Positions 30,270-43,379 are shown, counted from the stretch's first letter. The stretch is DNA of 64,000 bases from Symbiodinium natans (GCA_905221605.1 CAJNDS010002313.1:693001-757000); one strand, 5' to 3'. Numbers and translations: made by a program. The notes: generated by a model from the letters alone, not told the origin.

Positions 30270-30378
30270 ACGACGTCCCGGTCTACGAAGAGCTCGCGAG
30301 CCTGGAGGCGGCTCTTGCGGACGCGCTGGCGCCGCTCCCAACGTGTGTTCGGGGTTCCCTGCGCTTCTGCTGCCGCAA
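30270..30378 (+). CDS. Exon candidate (DDVPVYEELASLEAALADAL)
   Basis: After TTTCTCAG the frame reads DDVPVYEELASLEAALADAL then APLPTCVRG…, helical and acidic with strongly GC-biased codons. The 3' border is uncertain (a GT at 30345 or a GA at 30379). No family recognised. Confidence 0.5.
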
Positions 30379-30390
30379 GATTCGCAGTAG

Positions 30391-30417
30391 AACCCTAAAC
30401 CCTAAACCCTAAACCCT
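30391..30417 (-). repeat. CCCTAAA array before an exon
   Basis: Three to four units ending 1-2 nt before the acceptor AG at 30419-30420. Confidence 0.85.
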
Positions 30418-30420
30418 GAG

Positions 30421-30464
30421 TTCGACACTCCCGAGGCTCTCCTGGAGGCTCTTCTCTACGTCTG
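30421..30464 (+). CDS. Exon candidate (FDTPEALLEALLYVW)
   Basis: Short helical segment after CCCTGAG; GA donor possible at 30465. The array directly upstream serves as the acceptor context. Product unknown. Confidence 0.45.
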
Positions 30465-31047
30465 GACCCTAGCTACCTCTTCCCACCAGCAGGTTTAGTA
30501 GGGTTCGTGTAACATGGGGGGTCTGAATAAATACTACTGGTATTCCCCTATGGTCCCTAGATAAATACTATCCTTGGGGTTTAGGGATTGGGTTTGGCTT
30601 TCTGGGGCCCATAGGCGGGAGCCCGACATCGATGCAAGTTGCTCTCCACACCCTCTCACCCGAAAACTTCGGCAGCCGTGTGATCTTGGGTGACGGAGAC
30701 TTGGGTGTTGCTACTTAGGCTGGGAATTCTATGCCTTGCCCTTTTCGGGGCCGTAGATGTAAGGAATCAGGCGTCGCGCTGGCACTTGAGCAATCTTGGC
30801 TTAGGGCATGGAGTATAGCGTGCTACTCGTACCTTCAGCTCATCCACAGCCATTGCTCCCGAATGTTTTGTTTTCTGATGGCCTAGGATCACCGGCTCGC
30901 GGACATGTACGAGCCTAGACGTGGAACGCGGACAGGCAACGCAGCGCTGATACCACGACATCACCTGATATCACCAACATGACCTTCTGCTCTGCAAGTT
31001 GCCAGGTGATTGTGATAGGCCATGATTGGGGAGTCCAATATGTGCAG

Positions 31048-31110
31048 TTAGGGCCTTTTGGCCTTCGGGCCCGGCTGGAAGGCGATGCTGAGGACGACGA
31101 GGAGGCCGTC
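31048..31110 (+). CDS. Exon candidate (LEGDAEDDEEAVVAR)
   Basis: Open frame after AG 31046-31047 containing LEGDAEDDEEAVVAR, which has HEAT-like helix character. Borders are approximate. Confidence 0.33.
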
Positions 31111-33868
31111 GTCGCCCGAACCTTAGCAAACTGCAAAAGCAGAAAGCTGTGGATTCTAGGGCACCAAGGCTTGTAGGGCCTTTCAAGGCTTGAGGGCCCT
31201 GAGTTGGGAAAGTCTATGGTGGCTCTTACAGTTCAAAGTCGAGCTTTAGCGAGTACGATCCACAGCAGGACGGGGGTCAAAGAGTTAGGGAGTGGTAGAG
31301 AGTTTGGGCTTCGGGCCTAGGGATATTCTATGCCGCCAGTCTTGCAGCCTAAAAACCCGCAGCCCTGTTGCCAAGGCAACTCGATGCAAGCGCATCTTCA
31401 TGGCACTGCGAAGGGCCCGCCCGGGTTTTATTTCTGTGGCTGGAATGCTCTTCCCTGCTCCCCGGAACCATGCCGAACATGCATAAGGGCAGGTCCCTGC
31501 CCATCTACCGCCGGCTCCGAAGACAATCAGGGTGTCACCTGCTTTACAACTCCAAACAGTGCAGCCGTTTGGGCAGTGCAGCCATTTGGGTAGTACTGTG
31601 GCGGCTTTCGGATTTCGGATTGCCAACAGCTCAGGAAATTCAAAATAAGTTGCGAGCCTGCTTCGTGACAGGTCTCCCCGGACCTGGCCAATCAGGCACG
31701 GAATTACGTGCTTTTGAGTTTTGATGGGTGCAGCTGGGGTGGGGTATTGAAGGCTCAGTTCAAGATCCCTTGACAGATTGAAAGCTGGGACATGACGCCC
31801 CACGTGCTGCTACTGCGTTGGGTGGTCGCCTGAGTATGGCCCGAGGGTCGCCACAAGATTCAAGGGATCAGGTCTTTTGGACAGATCTGTTGCGCTCGGA
31901 TGATTGCAGGGCTGGTTCAAGGCTTTCACCTAAGCCTGGCAAGTCAGACTCTGCAGTCTGAAAATGAACCAAAACCCAACCCCAGGTGAGGCTTCTTTTC
32001 CTGCGAGAGCTGCCATTCCCAGAGCAGCTCTTGGTAGCCAAGGGCTCAGAGCACGAGCAGGCTTGGTTCCCACAAGTGACGGCATAGAAGACCATCACAG
32101 TGACAGACACTGCAACACGTCATTCCAATAGCAACCACGACATCAGTAGCAGCGATAGCTACCATTCAGAAAACAGGTTCAAACAATGACAATAGCAATG
32201 GTGTTACCACAAACAGGAGCTGGATGCTGTTGGGGGCTGGAATATTTCTATTCGGGGCTGCAAAACACATTGCTGTATGTCAACATCCTCAACCAATCGC
32301 AAGGCAAGCTGTATGATGTTTTAGCGTCGCAGAATACCGTGGACACGATTCTGCCTGATGTTGCTCATGTTCAAGGGTCGCTTTATGAGCTGGGGGTCTT
32401 GGTGTCGTTTACGGCTGCTCCTGACGAGTGGGTGAGAGCAGTTGCTGATAGGGCTTTGTCTGATTAGTTTTGTTCATGTGCACTGGTGCTATCGTGGAGC
32501 GATGGTGCAGTCACAGTCCCGTCTAAGGCAGTAGCACAGCGCGGGTTCAAAAAAAGGAGCAAACTTAACACGAACAAGAGTTCGATTGTGCTGTTGAACA
32601 CTCGACAAGAGCAGCAGTACCTCCACCGTGCGGATGAAGTCCCGAAACCGCAACAGTGGACTGAATTTTGACATGAACCACAAGAGCAGGTTCGAATGAA
32701 ATTCGTCAGTGGTGTTTGCTGTTGGGTTCAAGGTGGCGTGTTTTCTTTCTTCAGCTTCTGTGCTAGACGGCTCCTTCTTCAGGACCTTGCGGGTCACGAG
32801 CCTGAGGAATTTGGTTCTCATGCGGCTTCGATGTTTCTGCACCAAGGCCTGGGATACACTTTTTGCTGACGCACCTTGGCATTTTTACAACACTCCGCAA
32901 CGGTGCGAAACCTGGGATCGAATCTATAGTTACAGGGGCTCAGGTGGGAAGGTTTCGCTTCACCGGACAGAAGTCAAATGAGAACCATCCTTGAACATGT
33001 TCCTGTTCGAAAGCTACTACATCTGAACCCCATTGCACCCAGTGTCGGAGCAAGTCCAAGTCCCTAACTTTCCGACATCCACAAACCCATGCCGGACACC
33101 CTCCAGCAGTTCCATCCTACACAGGTCCTATGGTCCTAAGGCCTGGAAACCCATTAAGGCCAGCAAGACGTGAATGACAAAAAGCATCCTAAAAGCAGTC
33201 CCAAAGCCCAACTTTTCGGAGTCGCTGCCAGGCCCTTGTCTTCTACCAAGTGGAGGCCAGCCCCCAAGTGAGGCTGAAGATTACGCAGGTTTTGTCTGGA
33301 GAGTCCCCGGATCTCCTGGAGCGCAGTTGGGGATGACAATGCGAAAGGGTAGGAAGGAACAACTACAATGTTCAGCAAAATTTAAAAAGAGGTTGGAGAG
33401 ATTGGTGCAGGTTTTTGAAACACTGCGTGAGATGGGGAGAACTCGGGGATTGCAGAGGACTCAATACTGGGGCAAGAATTTGATCAGGAGCCACGAATGA
33501 AAAACACGTGGTTCGAGACGCCTGAAATCGAAGCTGACAGCGCACCATGAGTCTAGCTAGGGGACGACAGCAACTATGCTTAGAGGGAGGAAAGCAGAGG
33601 CGCTCATGTGCAGAGCTTGCGTATACTCTTCATAGGCTTTCAAGGATAGAGTGGGGCTTGGACTTTAGGGTTCAGGCTGAGATATCTGTTGTGGCGCACT
33701 AGTTCAAGGAAGGTTGTCCAAGTGCGGCAAGTGCAATCCTGAAAGCCCTGGCCGCCAGTCCCCGAAGCCCCCAGAAACTGCAAGGGTGGACAGCCGGTCC
33801 CTTCCGCCGGAGCCCCACATGCTCTCCCCTGGCTTTGATGGGTGTGAAGGGGTCCTGTGGCAGACTGC

Positions 33869-33975
33869 GTTTTGAGAAAGAAAGAAAGAAATTGGAAAGA
33901 GAGACAGAAAGGTGCACAGGAAGGAAGGAAAGAAGAAAAAGGAAGGAATGGAGACGGGAAGGAAGAGAATAACAC
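33869..33975 (+). repeat. Purine-rich GAAA/GGAA tract
   Basis: GAAAG and GGAAGGAA repeats; ORFs on both strands are repeat-derived. Confidence 0.8.
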
Positions 33976-34382
33976 CAAAAACGAAACAAAAGAGGCAGAG
34001 AGACCGAGAGTTCCCATCACTGAGCTTGACTCGGGTCTGGATGGCCTTATTGGGGGCCCAATGTCCGCCAAAGAGGCGGCAGGTCTAAGAAGACGACTGG
34101 GGGATTCGCTAGTGTAGAAGAAAGGGAGAGGCATGCAGAGCAGCTTTGTCTTGATACTTATGTTACTTTGCTCTCATCTCCGTCAAGCCTCAACTGTTTG
34201 GGTTGAAGTTCCGGCTCACCAACATTCTTCCCGATGTTCCAACCTTTCCCAGGACGTTTCTGTTTAGGAGCTCGAGCCGCGGTCTAGTCTGTCCAGGTCC
34301 TCCCAGCAAGTGCGGCGCTTCCCTTGGCCGATTCTTTGGCCTTGGCGTGCTCCCGGCGCGAATTTTTCTTGGTCATGGAACA

Positions 34383-34475
34383 TTGGGATATTCCCCCCTT
34401 ATGCTACGTGACCGTCCTTAATGGGATTGGTAATCGGGGGTACTGGCGGCTGTTAGTATAAGGAGAACATCCCAA
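34383..34475. mobile_element. MITE, TTGGGATGTTCCC family, perfect 8-bp target duplication
   Basis: TTGGGATATTCCCCCCTTAT at the left, AAGGAGAACATCCCAA at the right, flanked by ATGGAACA on both sides (34375-34382 and 34476-34483). An 8-bp duplication fits hAT-like or some Mutator-like elements. Related to 43481 and the fragment at 9840. Confidence 0.88.
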
Positions 34476-35023
34476 ATGGAACACATGGTTCAACGCAAGG
34501 ACGTGGGCGAAGTGCCCACTAGACTGCCTGATGATATGAGTAAGAGACAACCCAGTCTAGAACAACGATCCTGCCACGCCACTCAACTTGAGTGGCCGGC
34601 GTGGGGCTGGCGCAGGGAAGCCAAAGTTAAGCTTATCTCGCTTTTTTTCTCATTGCGAGAACCACCTCCCAGACCCACCCCTCAATCCTACAAGCCCAGC
34701 CACACCGGGCTTTCGATGATTCACCTGCCCGAAGGCCCAAGCCCCCAAACCCACCAAAACTTACTGTCGTGCTCAGAAGCCTGAAAAGCTTGAACTCGAA
34801 AATCCTACACCTAAAAGCCCTGCTTGGTGGGCAGGAAATCAGGCTTCAAATGGTCGACTGTGCTTGTCATTCTTCGTGTGCATTTTGAGGCACCCCCTGG
34901 CGCGCCCTTTATATAATATCAACCCCCAACTCAACTCATCGGGCATCGGGACCCTGAAGACTCCTCTAGGTACCTGAACTCATCTTCCCCCCCAGCACAG
35001 ACCCAAAAGCCTAAGCACCCCAG

Positions 35024-35156
35024 GATGATCGTGGCAAGTGCCCCGGAGAAGCCCGAGGAGCGAGAGTCCCAGGAAAACCCGGGCAGAGGCACAGACTCGC
35101 CTTCGGAGCCTCAGGAGGGTTTCTTCCAGGCATACGCCAAGCTCCTGGTTCAAAGG
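35024..35156 (+). CDS. Exon candidate, acidic/disordered
   Basis: After CCCCAG, G-ATG ATC…: reads MIVASAPEKPEERESQENPG, then a Ser/Pro/Glu stretch, then GFFQAYAKLLVQR. Ends phase 0 before GGTAG (GT 35157). The Met may be internal or the start. Joins in phase to 35288. Confidence 0.5.
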
Positions 35157-35287
35157 GTAGTTTAGAGTTAGAGTATTTAGAGACCCAGCCCAGAAAGAGG
35201 GACAAACATCAGACAGCTCGATTCTCGGAACAACGCCCGGCCCTCAACCCCAATCCACGCAAGCCGAGGCTCTCACGCATCTCCGAG

Positions 35288-35350
35288 AAGGCCCTGGACG
35301 TCAGACGCCTCCTTGCCCTTGCCGGCGACCCTGGAGCCTTCGGGGATCAT
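35288..35350 (+). CDS. Exon candidate (KALDVRRLLALAGDPGAFGD)
   Basis: After CTCCGAG, reads KALDVRRLLALAGDPGAFGD-H, phase 0 at both ends; GC donor 35351. With the previous exon it gives a helix …AYAKLLVQRKALDVRRLLAL. The 131-nt intron between them is GT-AG. Product unknown. Confidence 0.5.
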
Positions 35351-38331
35351 GCTAGAGAGTCGCAACGGTAGTTCAGGAAGAGCCTTGCACAGAGAACTGG
35401 GGTGAATGTAGATGGAATCTGTAGATTGCGGTTCCCTGACCCGTGTTCAGATAACGGTAAACCGCAATAAAGCTGCACATGCACCTGCCTGGCAGAGAAC
35501 AGATTGCGTTTTAGCCTCCCACCCGATCTGCAACACTATGGCTGCCAGCAAGTAGGCCTCACGTGCGGTTTCATATGTCGGCACGATATCCAGAGCCTCC
35601 GCATGAAGCCATTGCTACTGCAGGCGCCTTATAAGGTACAAGCTTCTCGACACCCTGGGCATACAGACCCTAGACTAGAAAGGCCTAGAAAGGCTATGGA
35701 GGGCCAACTACATCCCAAGTCTTAAATGCCTCACAGCCCATGTGCAATCTAGAGGCCTGATCCCAGCATCCAACTCAAATTCTGTAGGTCCCAGGATTGC
35801 GAGTAAGATTCGGACATCAAGCCCATCACCGGAGCTTCCTTTGCTGGGCTCAGGCCTGCCAACTGCGAGACTTTGCGGCGCAAGCATCATGGAGCCTTTC
35901 CCAGCCTTGCAATGGTCATGTTACGTCAGATATTCTTATTCTATGTGTCGTTGTGCGTGTTTTTTTGTTGCTCTGCTCCTCTCCTACCGGTTCTGGTCGG
36001 GATCACATGTGGGTAGATAGATATGCGACGGCATGGGGCGTGATCGAGGTAGGCAATTGTGTTGGGTTTGAAGTTCAGAGTGCTTCTTCCAGTTCAACAA
36101 AATGGATGTATTCTCAGCCCATGTGCTCGCCCACCCAATCCCACCCAGAACCATAGGGAAAGGGGGGGTGAGACTGGGTACACGTAGGGGGGGGGGGGGG
36201 GGGGGGCAGACTACGTCACGATTTGCAGCATGCCTGTGGGCCCTTTGAACCTTTGAAATCTGCGTTCTGCAACCAGCATGGGGAAATCCCCCTGGCAAAG
36301 ACAGAGTGCAAAAAGAAAGCCCGAAGCAAACACGACTACTCAACTCACAAATAAGATGACAACAGGCCAAAACAAAGACAGAAAGCTCGAGCCAGATTCC
36401 CTCAGGTCATCAGAACATTATGTCCTGTCTTGCACGACGATCCGCTCCTTGCGAGAACAGCAACTCGCACCCCCTTGATGTCCTGACGCCCGAGGAACAC
36501 AATTTGCGTGCTGGCATAAAGGGTCCGACATGCTCCCAAACCTCCAACCAGATCAGCGAACACTACCCTGAGGCAGCCCGGCAGCGCGAGGGCATCCGGG
36601 CCAGTGACGAGCCTTGCGCTCGGTTGGGACCAGGTTTTGGGGTTCTGCGGGCTTTGGTTCAGAATGTTTTGCTCAGGATCTCGGTTTGCAATATAGGGTT
36701 ATCTCTGAATTTCAAGTTACTTCTGCCGCTGCGAAATGTGACGCGATGGCATGCGCTGGCTGTCCGAAGTCGGTCGATTGCCGCAAGCACAGACCATGGT
36801 TCATTGGGGGCTTGTGTGCGGGAAACCTTCTCCAGCGGCAGGATCTTCGAACTGCGTCGTGTGATGATGTGCAGATGATGACTGCAGATCTGCACGAGCT
36901 CTTGAGCCGCTCAAAGTTTATCGGGACCCTGCGGTACTTGAATATTCACACCAAAGTGTTGTGAGTGTAGCCGCCTTGGGATGTAAACCGTCCATTTGAA
37001 GCAACAAACCGCGCAGATCATGAAGCTTGCGAAACCATTGCAATCCCCTCGTAAGCCAAGGCAACGGCTTCCCACAGCCCCCCGCCGCGTGCTATCCCAA
37101 TGTGTCAGGCCTTATTATTTTTTTGTTTCTTCTTGTGGTCTCCCTGCACCGCGGTGGCTTAAAGTGGTTGTGAGTTGTAGAGCCTTTCGAGTTTGGGGCT
37201 GCGCGATTGCTGGCATCTTTCTCCCGCTGATGCGTAGAACAAGCCACTTCAGGTTTTGCAGATGCGTGGGGCACGCAAGACCAAGCACTCAGGTAAGACA
37301 GAGCTTCCTGAAAAGATAAACAGAAGAGCTACATGGGCAATTCCTGTTAGCTGCTGTTAGCTTAGAAGAAACAGTGGTTCACTCTTCTGCAGAATAATTT
37401 CAGGCCTTTTGTAAGACAGTCCACGATCCCGCCGGAAGCCCTTCGCAATCACCCATGTCCAGCGAGAGGCATCCAACGGCCTCCGGCACGGCCCAAGGCG
37501 ACAGCCACTTTGACATCTGGTTTTTATCCTGCCCGCTGTTCTAAGTTGTACACCAGTCTGTCCTGCATAGCATTTCCCACGAGTCTGTCACAGTCCATCC
37601 CCTCGGCCAGCGCACGCGAAGCATGCGCAAGAGTCGTTTGGCCAGGATCGTCGCTACACTATGGGTGAATCCCTGGGTGGTGACGTGGTCGGCCAAGCAC
37701 TAGGCCCGCGCCCCCTTTCGAGGTTGAGTGCTTTCACGACAGCTGCTACACTACTTTCCAGCAGAATACCCATGTTGTTTTCCGAGAGTTTCTGCAAAGT
37801 GCTGTCCACCATTCTCTTTTTGCCGCTCGAGGCTGGGCTGCATCACGGCTCTCTGGAGCGCTTGACGGGGTCTTCACAAATGGCACCGATCAGCAAGACG
37901 AGAGGTGCGGCAGACAGCCTGTCTTTCAAAGAGCCCTGCTAAGATTTGCGAATCCTCAGTCTTGACTTTTGTATGAAGCACAGAGCTTGCTTTTTTGAGG
38001 CCTGCGGATGGACTGAAGCTTTTGTGGAGGCCCTGAACCGTGAAGGCGTTTTCAACCCTGAAAGCCCTGCCAGGCCTCGCGCTGCTTCCGAAGCTGAACG
38101 CGCGCGCCGTCCCCAGTCCAGGGTGCGGCCTACTGAGTCCACCTCACAGGAGCGAATATTTTTTCACAAGAGTAGGAGCAGGAGGTGCCACAGTCGCCTG
38201 GAGAATAGGGCGACTAGGGGGAGGGGCCAACCGCCGCAAAAATGAATACCTCCGAAGGCGGGAAAGCGTTGCGGTTTTGTAAGCCCTGCACGGGGCCTTA
38301 TGTCATTCATGTACGTCTTTGACATCTTTCT
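35351..38331. other. No supported gene
   Basis: Only a G run at 36188-36206 stands out. Short ORFs lack family resemblance. Confidence 0.4.
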
Positions 38332-38499
38332 TCAGCTCCATTACCCTCGCACTAAACGAAATGCTGCGGCCTGAGCCCCGAGCGCGGAACCCGAAACCAA
38401 AGACCCGGCCAAGGCAGAGCCGACGTTCCTCGGAGCCCACACCCAGACGGCCGCCGAAGTCGTCGGCGCCGCCCTCCCCAGCGCTCACGGCCTCGGGGG
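38332..38499 (+). CDS. Exon candidate, basic and proline-rich
   Basis: After CTTCAG, reads SITLALNEMLRPEPRARNPK then Arg/Pro/Ser-rich sequence to TASGG, ending at a GT (38500). Disordered-region composition and high GC. Function unknown. Confidence 0.42.
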
Positions 38500-39946
38500 G
38501 TAGGCCCATGGTGTTCGGTTGCGGCGTTGCAAGGGGCAGGGGTTTGGCACGATTGAAGAGTTGTGGCCGTTCAGATGCAACGCGTCCAGGGCTCGGGCTT
38601 TCCGCCCTGGGTCGGCTGTGTTTTCCAAATGCGGCATGGCTCTTGCACATCTTGCACGGATGCAGGCAATTTAGTTTCCCTGCAGAGAAGGAGTCCCCTG
38701 TCCCGTGGGGCCCTGAGGTACTTTCAGAAGCCTTAGGGGGCGTCGAGAGGCATCGGTGCTCTGATTGAAGCCCTCGTCAGACATCAAACATCCACATGAA
38801 AGCTCGTAAGTCGTAGGTCCCTGAGTGAAAAACAGATGCCAACTCTCGAAGCCTTGACGCCGATGCCCAGGGCTCCGAAGCACCCCTTTGGGTCAGGCCC
38901 TGCAAGCGGGTTTTTGCGCGGGAAAGTTTGCCAGTCGGGTTGTTTTCGCAGCCTGCATTCTGGGCAGAGACACCCTAAGCCGCCGCAGTTCTGGATGGCG
39001 AGCAGACCACTGGCTTCGGAGATGACATGGCCCTGGCTGACTCTGCCGGCTGAAGGGGCTACGGGGTAGTTTCAAAGGGGGAATGTTCAGGCCATTTCAG
39101 GCCTGTTACAAGGCCGTAGCGTGAAGGGTTCAACAGGGCGTAGGGAACATGGCCAGCTCGAAAAGTTGAGGGTTTCCAGGATAATCGTTCCACACTTTGA
39201 CACGGTCCAGGTCGACTAAGGAAACATTGCGTGTTAAGGGCTTAGGGCTTTGAGTAGCCCAACGCCATGGCACAAATCGGGCGGTTGGGTGTTGAAAAGG
39301 TTGATGGCGAGTGCTTGCTAAGGGTTTCACGTCCGTTGGTGGTTGGTTAGGATTGAGAGATGCCGCGGGGCCGTTCAGGATCGTTCAGCAGACGGCTGAA
39401 GGGAAGCGCAGCAATCTAGCAGCATCCTCTCTGCACATGAGAGATGAAAGCTATGCAAGCAAGAACAAAGCCAGCCAAGTAAGAGTAGACTCATTTGTAT
39501 GCAAAGCAAGTGCCCGGAGGGGCGCCAGCACTGAGGCCGTGCAGCAACCACCAGCTGCTCCTGTCCCAGTGACGCGGAGGTGGGGTTAGGGGCTTGAGTT
39601 GTTGAAAGTGTTTGGTTGCCTGTCGGACAGAGTCGAAATCATCTTGGCTTGTTTCCCAGAAATGCCCCAGCCCCAGGAATCTAACCCCAAACCCTAAACC
39701 AGTATCTGAATACAAGAAACAGCTGGGATAGGGGAGTGGCCCTGTTCAAATTCATCTCCGCAAAGGCTACGCTCTGCTATTGTTCAATTAGCAGAAGGCT
39801 GACTCCATGAACCCATGAACCTTGCGTGCCGTGTGCGAGAGTGAGCGTCGAAGCCCTAAACCAGACAAGCCTGCGGTAAGCCTCTTTCTCTGGTCAGGCC
39901 GCGCCATCAGTCGGAAGGCACAGATGCGAGGCCCGGCGAGCGCTGC

Positions 39947-39980
39947 TTTAGGGTTTAGGGTTTAGGGTTTATTTAGGGTT
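39947..39980 (+). repeat. TTTAGGG array
   Basis: Four units with one extended spacer. Confidence 0.85.
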
Positions 39981-40063
39981 TGCGAAATCTCCTGCAGCTC
40001 GGCCACGCGTCACGAGGGGCCAGGATTGAAGAAGCGAGGGGTTTAGGTGATACAACTTTTTCT

Positions 40064-40084
40064 GTTGTGTGTGTGTGTGTGTGT
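40064..40084. repeat. (GT)n microsatellite
   Basis: About ten GT units. Confidence 0.85.
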
Positions 40085-40660
40085 CGAATCTTGTAAACAA
40101 AATTGGGTACATGCCCATCCCCCCGCATTGCTTGCACCTGGACTATTTCGACACCGTTTCGAAACACCCGAAGACCTGAAACCACTAGGCCAATAGATGT
40201 CTTCTCATACAACACACACCAAACCATCAGGCCATTGCACCTATAGTATTAGAATGTCTATGTCAGGCAGGCTGTCGCGCGGGGAAAACGCAAAAATGAA
40301 GAGGGGATATGCATGAGCCAACCTCTGCATACATGCGTATACCGATATTTGTACATATGATATCTGTGTGCGGCAGAGCCCACGAGTTTTGAGAGAAGTG
40401 GGACAAGGCGGCCGAGAATTTGGAAGCCTCAGGAACACCCGAAGTTCTCGCAGCACAAGATAGTCTTGTTGAAAGTGGTTAGCAGTGGGACGATACCTTT
40501 GATTCCGGGTTGGTGTTCAAAGTTCCTGGGCTGTTTGGGGTTTACCATCTGCGACGAGGGCGTCTGCTAGCAGAAAGACACCTTCCCACCTGAGCTCTCC
40601 GCCAGCCTTGAACCAGAAGTCTCCAAGCCTTATCAGGAAGCTCGCTGCGCTCTTCAAAGC

Positions 40661-40678
40661 CCCCCCCCCCCCCCCCCC
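40661..40678. repeat. Poly-C run at a MITE border
   Basis: C18 immediately left of the MITE copy at 40678. Confidence 0.8.
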
Positions 40679-40745
40679 TTGGGCCTTACGAAAATAGGGG
40701 ACCCCAACCCCCCAATAGTAGGATCCCCTTATAATCTGGACCCTA
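40678..40745. mobile_element. MITE fragment, GGGGGTTTCCGAAATAGGGG family
   Basis: TTACGAAAATAGGGGACCCC and CCAATAGTAGGATCCCCTTA match the family; the right arm is missing. Confidence 0.6.
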
Positions 40746-40904
40746 AACCCAACAAGAAGAGAGGTTGGACCCTAAACCCTACCCCCCAAGAGCCCTCTGA
40801 TGAATCCTGCGCAAGCTTCCTCTCGCCGGCCATCTCAGAGATCTCGGTCTGCACCAGCCAATCGCAGCCCAGGCCACCTTGCACTCCGAATTTACAGGCT
40901 TTCG

Positions 40905-40962
40905 GGGTTTAGGGCTGAGGGTTCAGGGTTTAGGGTTTGGGATGGTTTAGGGTTTAGGGCCC
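40905..40962 (+). repeat. Degenerate TTTAGGG array
   Basis: TTTAGGG with TTCAGGG and spacer variants. Confidence 0.8.
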
Positions 40963-41287
40963 CCGATGCTTCAAGGATAGAAGAGAATGCAGTTGTATCT
41001 AACTTGGGATGTGCAATTCCAGGGGCGCGCTTGTATTTGTACTGGCCTTCAAAAGCCGCTCATGAGTCGCATAGCCGAAACCCCAAGAGTGCAACAGCAA
41101 CCGAAGCCTTGGCACCGCCCATCCTGCGCCATCTTTGCTTGGACCAGGTTCCCAGGCCTCTTCAGCAGCAACGTTCTGCCAGCCTCTCCTGCCACATTCG
41201 AGGGTGTTCGCTGAGTTGAGTTTTAAGCACGTGATGTTGGAGCAAGGTTGAGGCATGTTCTAAAGGTAGCTTGTGGCGTCTTCAAGA

Positions 41288-41396
41288 GCCGACGAGAAAA
41301 TCAGGGACCCCATAAATATAGACCCCCAAATAGTGGGGTTTCCTTATTCAATAGGGGCCCCAGCAAGGTAACCCTTATTTCGGAAACCCCCCAAAT
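41288..41396. mobile_element. MITE, GGGGGTTTCCGAAATAGGGG family
   Basis: The right end ATTTCGGAAACCCCCC complements the left ends of other copies; the core CCCCCAAATAGTGGGGTTTCC is a variant. Confidence 0.7.
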
Positions 41397-41782
41397 GGGC
41401 TGAACCGGGGGGAAATAGAGGTTTTGGAGCTGCCTCCTCTCACCCGAGCCTCAATCCCGGCCTTCGAAAGCCAGGCGGCTGCGGACCATATGCGCTCGCC
41501 CTACTGGAAAGAGACAGAGGGAGAGAGGGCCCACCAAGAAATTCCCAAAAAAAGCGGTTTTTTTTCGGGGGCCTCAGGCTCGGAGATCTTGAGGCTTAGA
41601 ATGAAAGTTCTGACTTCTTGGGCGTCGACTTCCTGCAGGTTTGGAGATTTTTGGAGGCCGCTGAGTTTAGCAGAGCCACGTGGGCAGTTTAAAACCCAGC
41701 TACTGCCACCACGCCAACTCAACAACCACCTGCCTTTGCCACATTGCGTGGCTCATTGCTATGTGGGAAGTCGAACAAGAGC

Positions 41783-41860
41783 CCCGAACCCAAAACCCCT
41801 AAACCCCAAACCTCAAATAACCCTAAACCCCAAACCCTAAACCGCAAACCCCAAACCTCA
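41783..41860 (-). repeat. Degenerate CCCTAAA array
   Basis: CCCTAAA and CCCCAAA units with CAAACC spacers. Confidence 0.75.
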
Positions 41861-42321
41861 ACATCAGTTCAGTCAAGCTGCCTGTGCCAGGGATGCACCT
41901 TATCCACTGAAGCAGGCAGGTGGCGGTCCGAAGTCTTCTGGAAATCCATCTTGAACAGTGGGTGATGTTGGAATAAGGCTTCTGCAGACTTGTCGTACTC
42001 ATATAAACATGTTGTGGGCCACGATCCGATTTGCAGCCAGGAGATTTTTGGGTCGGAGCCTTCCAGGAGGGCGTGAGTCTCGGTGTGGAACGAGTGACAT
42101 GCATGACCTAACTCAGTTGCATCTGACAGCCGCACACCCAACCTGACGCTTGCCTGAGCTAAGCTTGCAATCCTTAATCCAGTTCAACCACTTAAACCGC
42201 TTGACCTTCCGAGTGGCTGTTGGAGAATCGCTTTGTGCGCACTGCCTGTCGGAGAGAGTGTGAAGGTTGAGAAGAGCCCTCCCACGGATGGGGTGAGAGC
42301 ATCGCCGTATCGAGCTCAGTA

Positions 42322-42346
42322 GTTTAGGGTTTAGGGTTTAGGGTTT
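42322..42346 (+). repeat. TTTAGGG array
   Basis: Three to four units. Confidence 0.85.
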
Positions 42347-43310
42347 GCAGCAGCCTTTGTGGTTCACTTTTTTGGGGGGTTGAGAGGCCCTTCACTCATC
42401 AGGAGTGCCTGACCCAAGAGCTCATCTCAGGCGTTCAGATGGCTTTGCGTTGAGGGTTGTGTGCCTGATGCCTGCAATCCGACATCTCGCCCCAGGGCGC
42501 AGAGCTTGCTGCCTTTCCCTCGGGCTGCCAGGTTGCCTCCCCAGATTGTGGCAGGGCGCTGGGTTCGGGCCGGTTCGGGTGGAAAGCGCACCGTGGCCTG
42601 CTATCGCGCGGTGTTGTTCACTGAGGCTTTCGGGTTTGCCCCGCCCAACAAAAACCAAGGACCCGGTTATATTCCAGCATACGTAAAATGCAAGACAGAA
42701 TGGGGCATAACGGTGCTATTCAGTGGTGATTGGTACTCTACCTGCAAATGGGACAGAAACAAAGCTTTCGATGTCAACCCTGTGCGCAGCCCCGCCAAGA
42801 TGCATCACTGCTGCTTGCCCTGCACATCGGCGAATCTAGCTTTAAGCGGACGCAGAAGACAGCCTGACAGCCACTGAATCTAAACCCGCTTAGTTGAGTG
42901 CCCTCTCCTGGGCACGAGGTATCCGCAGTCAGCGGAGCGGGTGCCGGGGCCCCAAGATGTGCTGAGTGCTGAGCCAAACGTTTGTTTTTTCTGGCTTAGA
43001 CGTTGAGCCTAGTGTGTGTGGTCTATATGGCATTTCTGGGGAATTAACCATCTACAGGTAGTGCTTAGGGTTGAGAGTTTTTGCAAAATGTGGGGTGGGG
43101 TGGGGCGTGGGAAGTGTTGGGGACAAGGTCGTTTCGGGTTTGGCGCTTGATGTTGAAGGGGCTTTTCGGTCAGGTACAGTAGAGAAGCGTAGGCCCTAAG
43201 GCTGCAAGCAATGCAGTTTGAACCCCCCTCCCCCCAAAATAGAAACCGCCACCAAACAGCCCAAAACATGTTTAAAGTAAACCTGTAGTTAAGGTCCCAT
43301 TCTGTGAAAA

Positions 43311-43379
43311 GGGGAGGGAGGGGGGAGGGAGGGGGGGGGAGGGGGGGGAGGGCGGGGGAGGGCGGGGAGGGAGGGGGGT
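43311..43379. repeat. G-rich tract (GGGGAGGG)n
   Basis: Very long G-runs with single A or C interruptions; quadruplex-prone. Confidence 0.85.

Larger units (their letters stand above)
31115..35023. other. No supported gene
   Basis: Contains a purine-rich tract (33869-33975) and one MITE (34383). No convincing exon seen. Confidence 0.4.
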
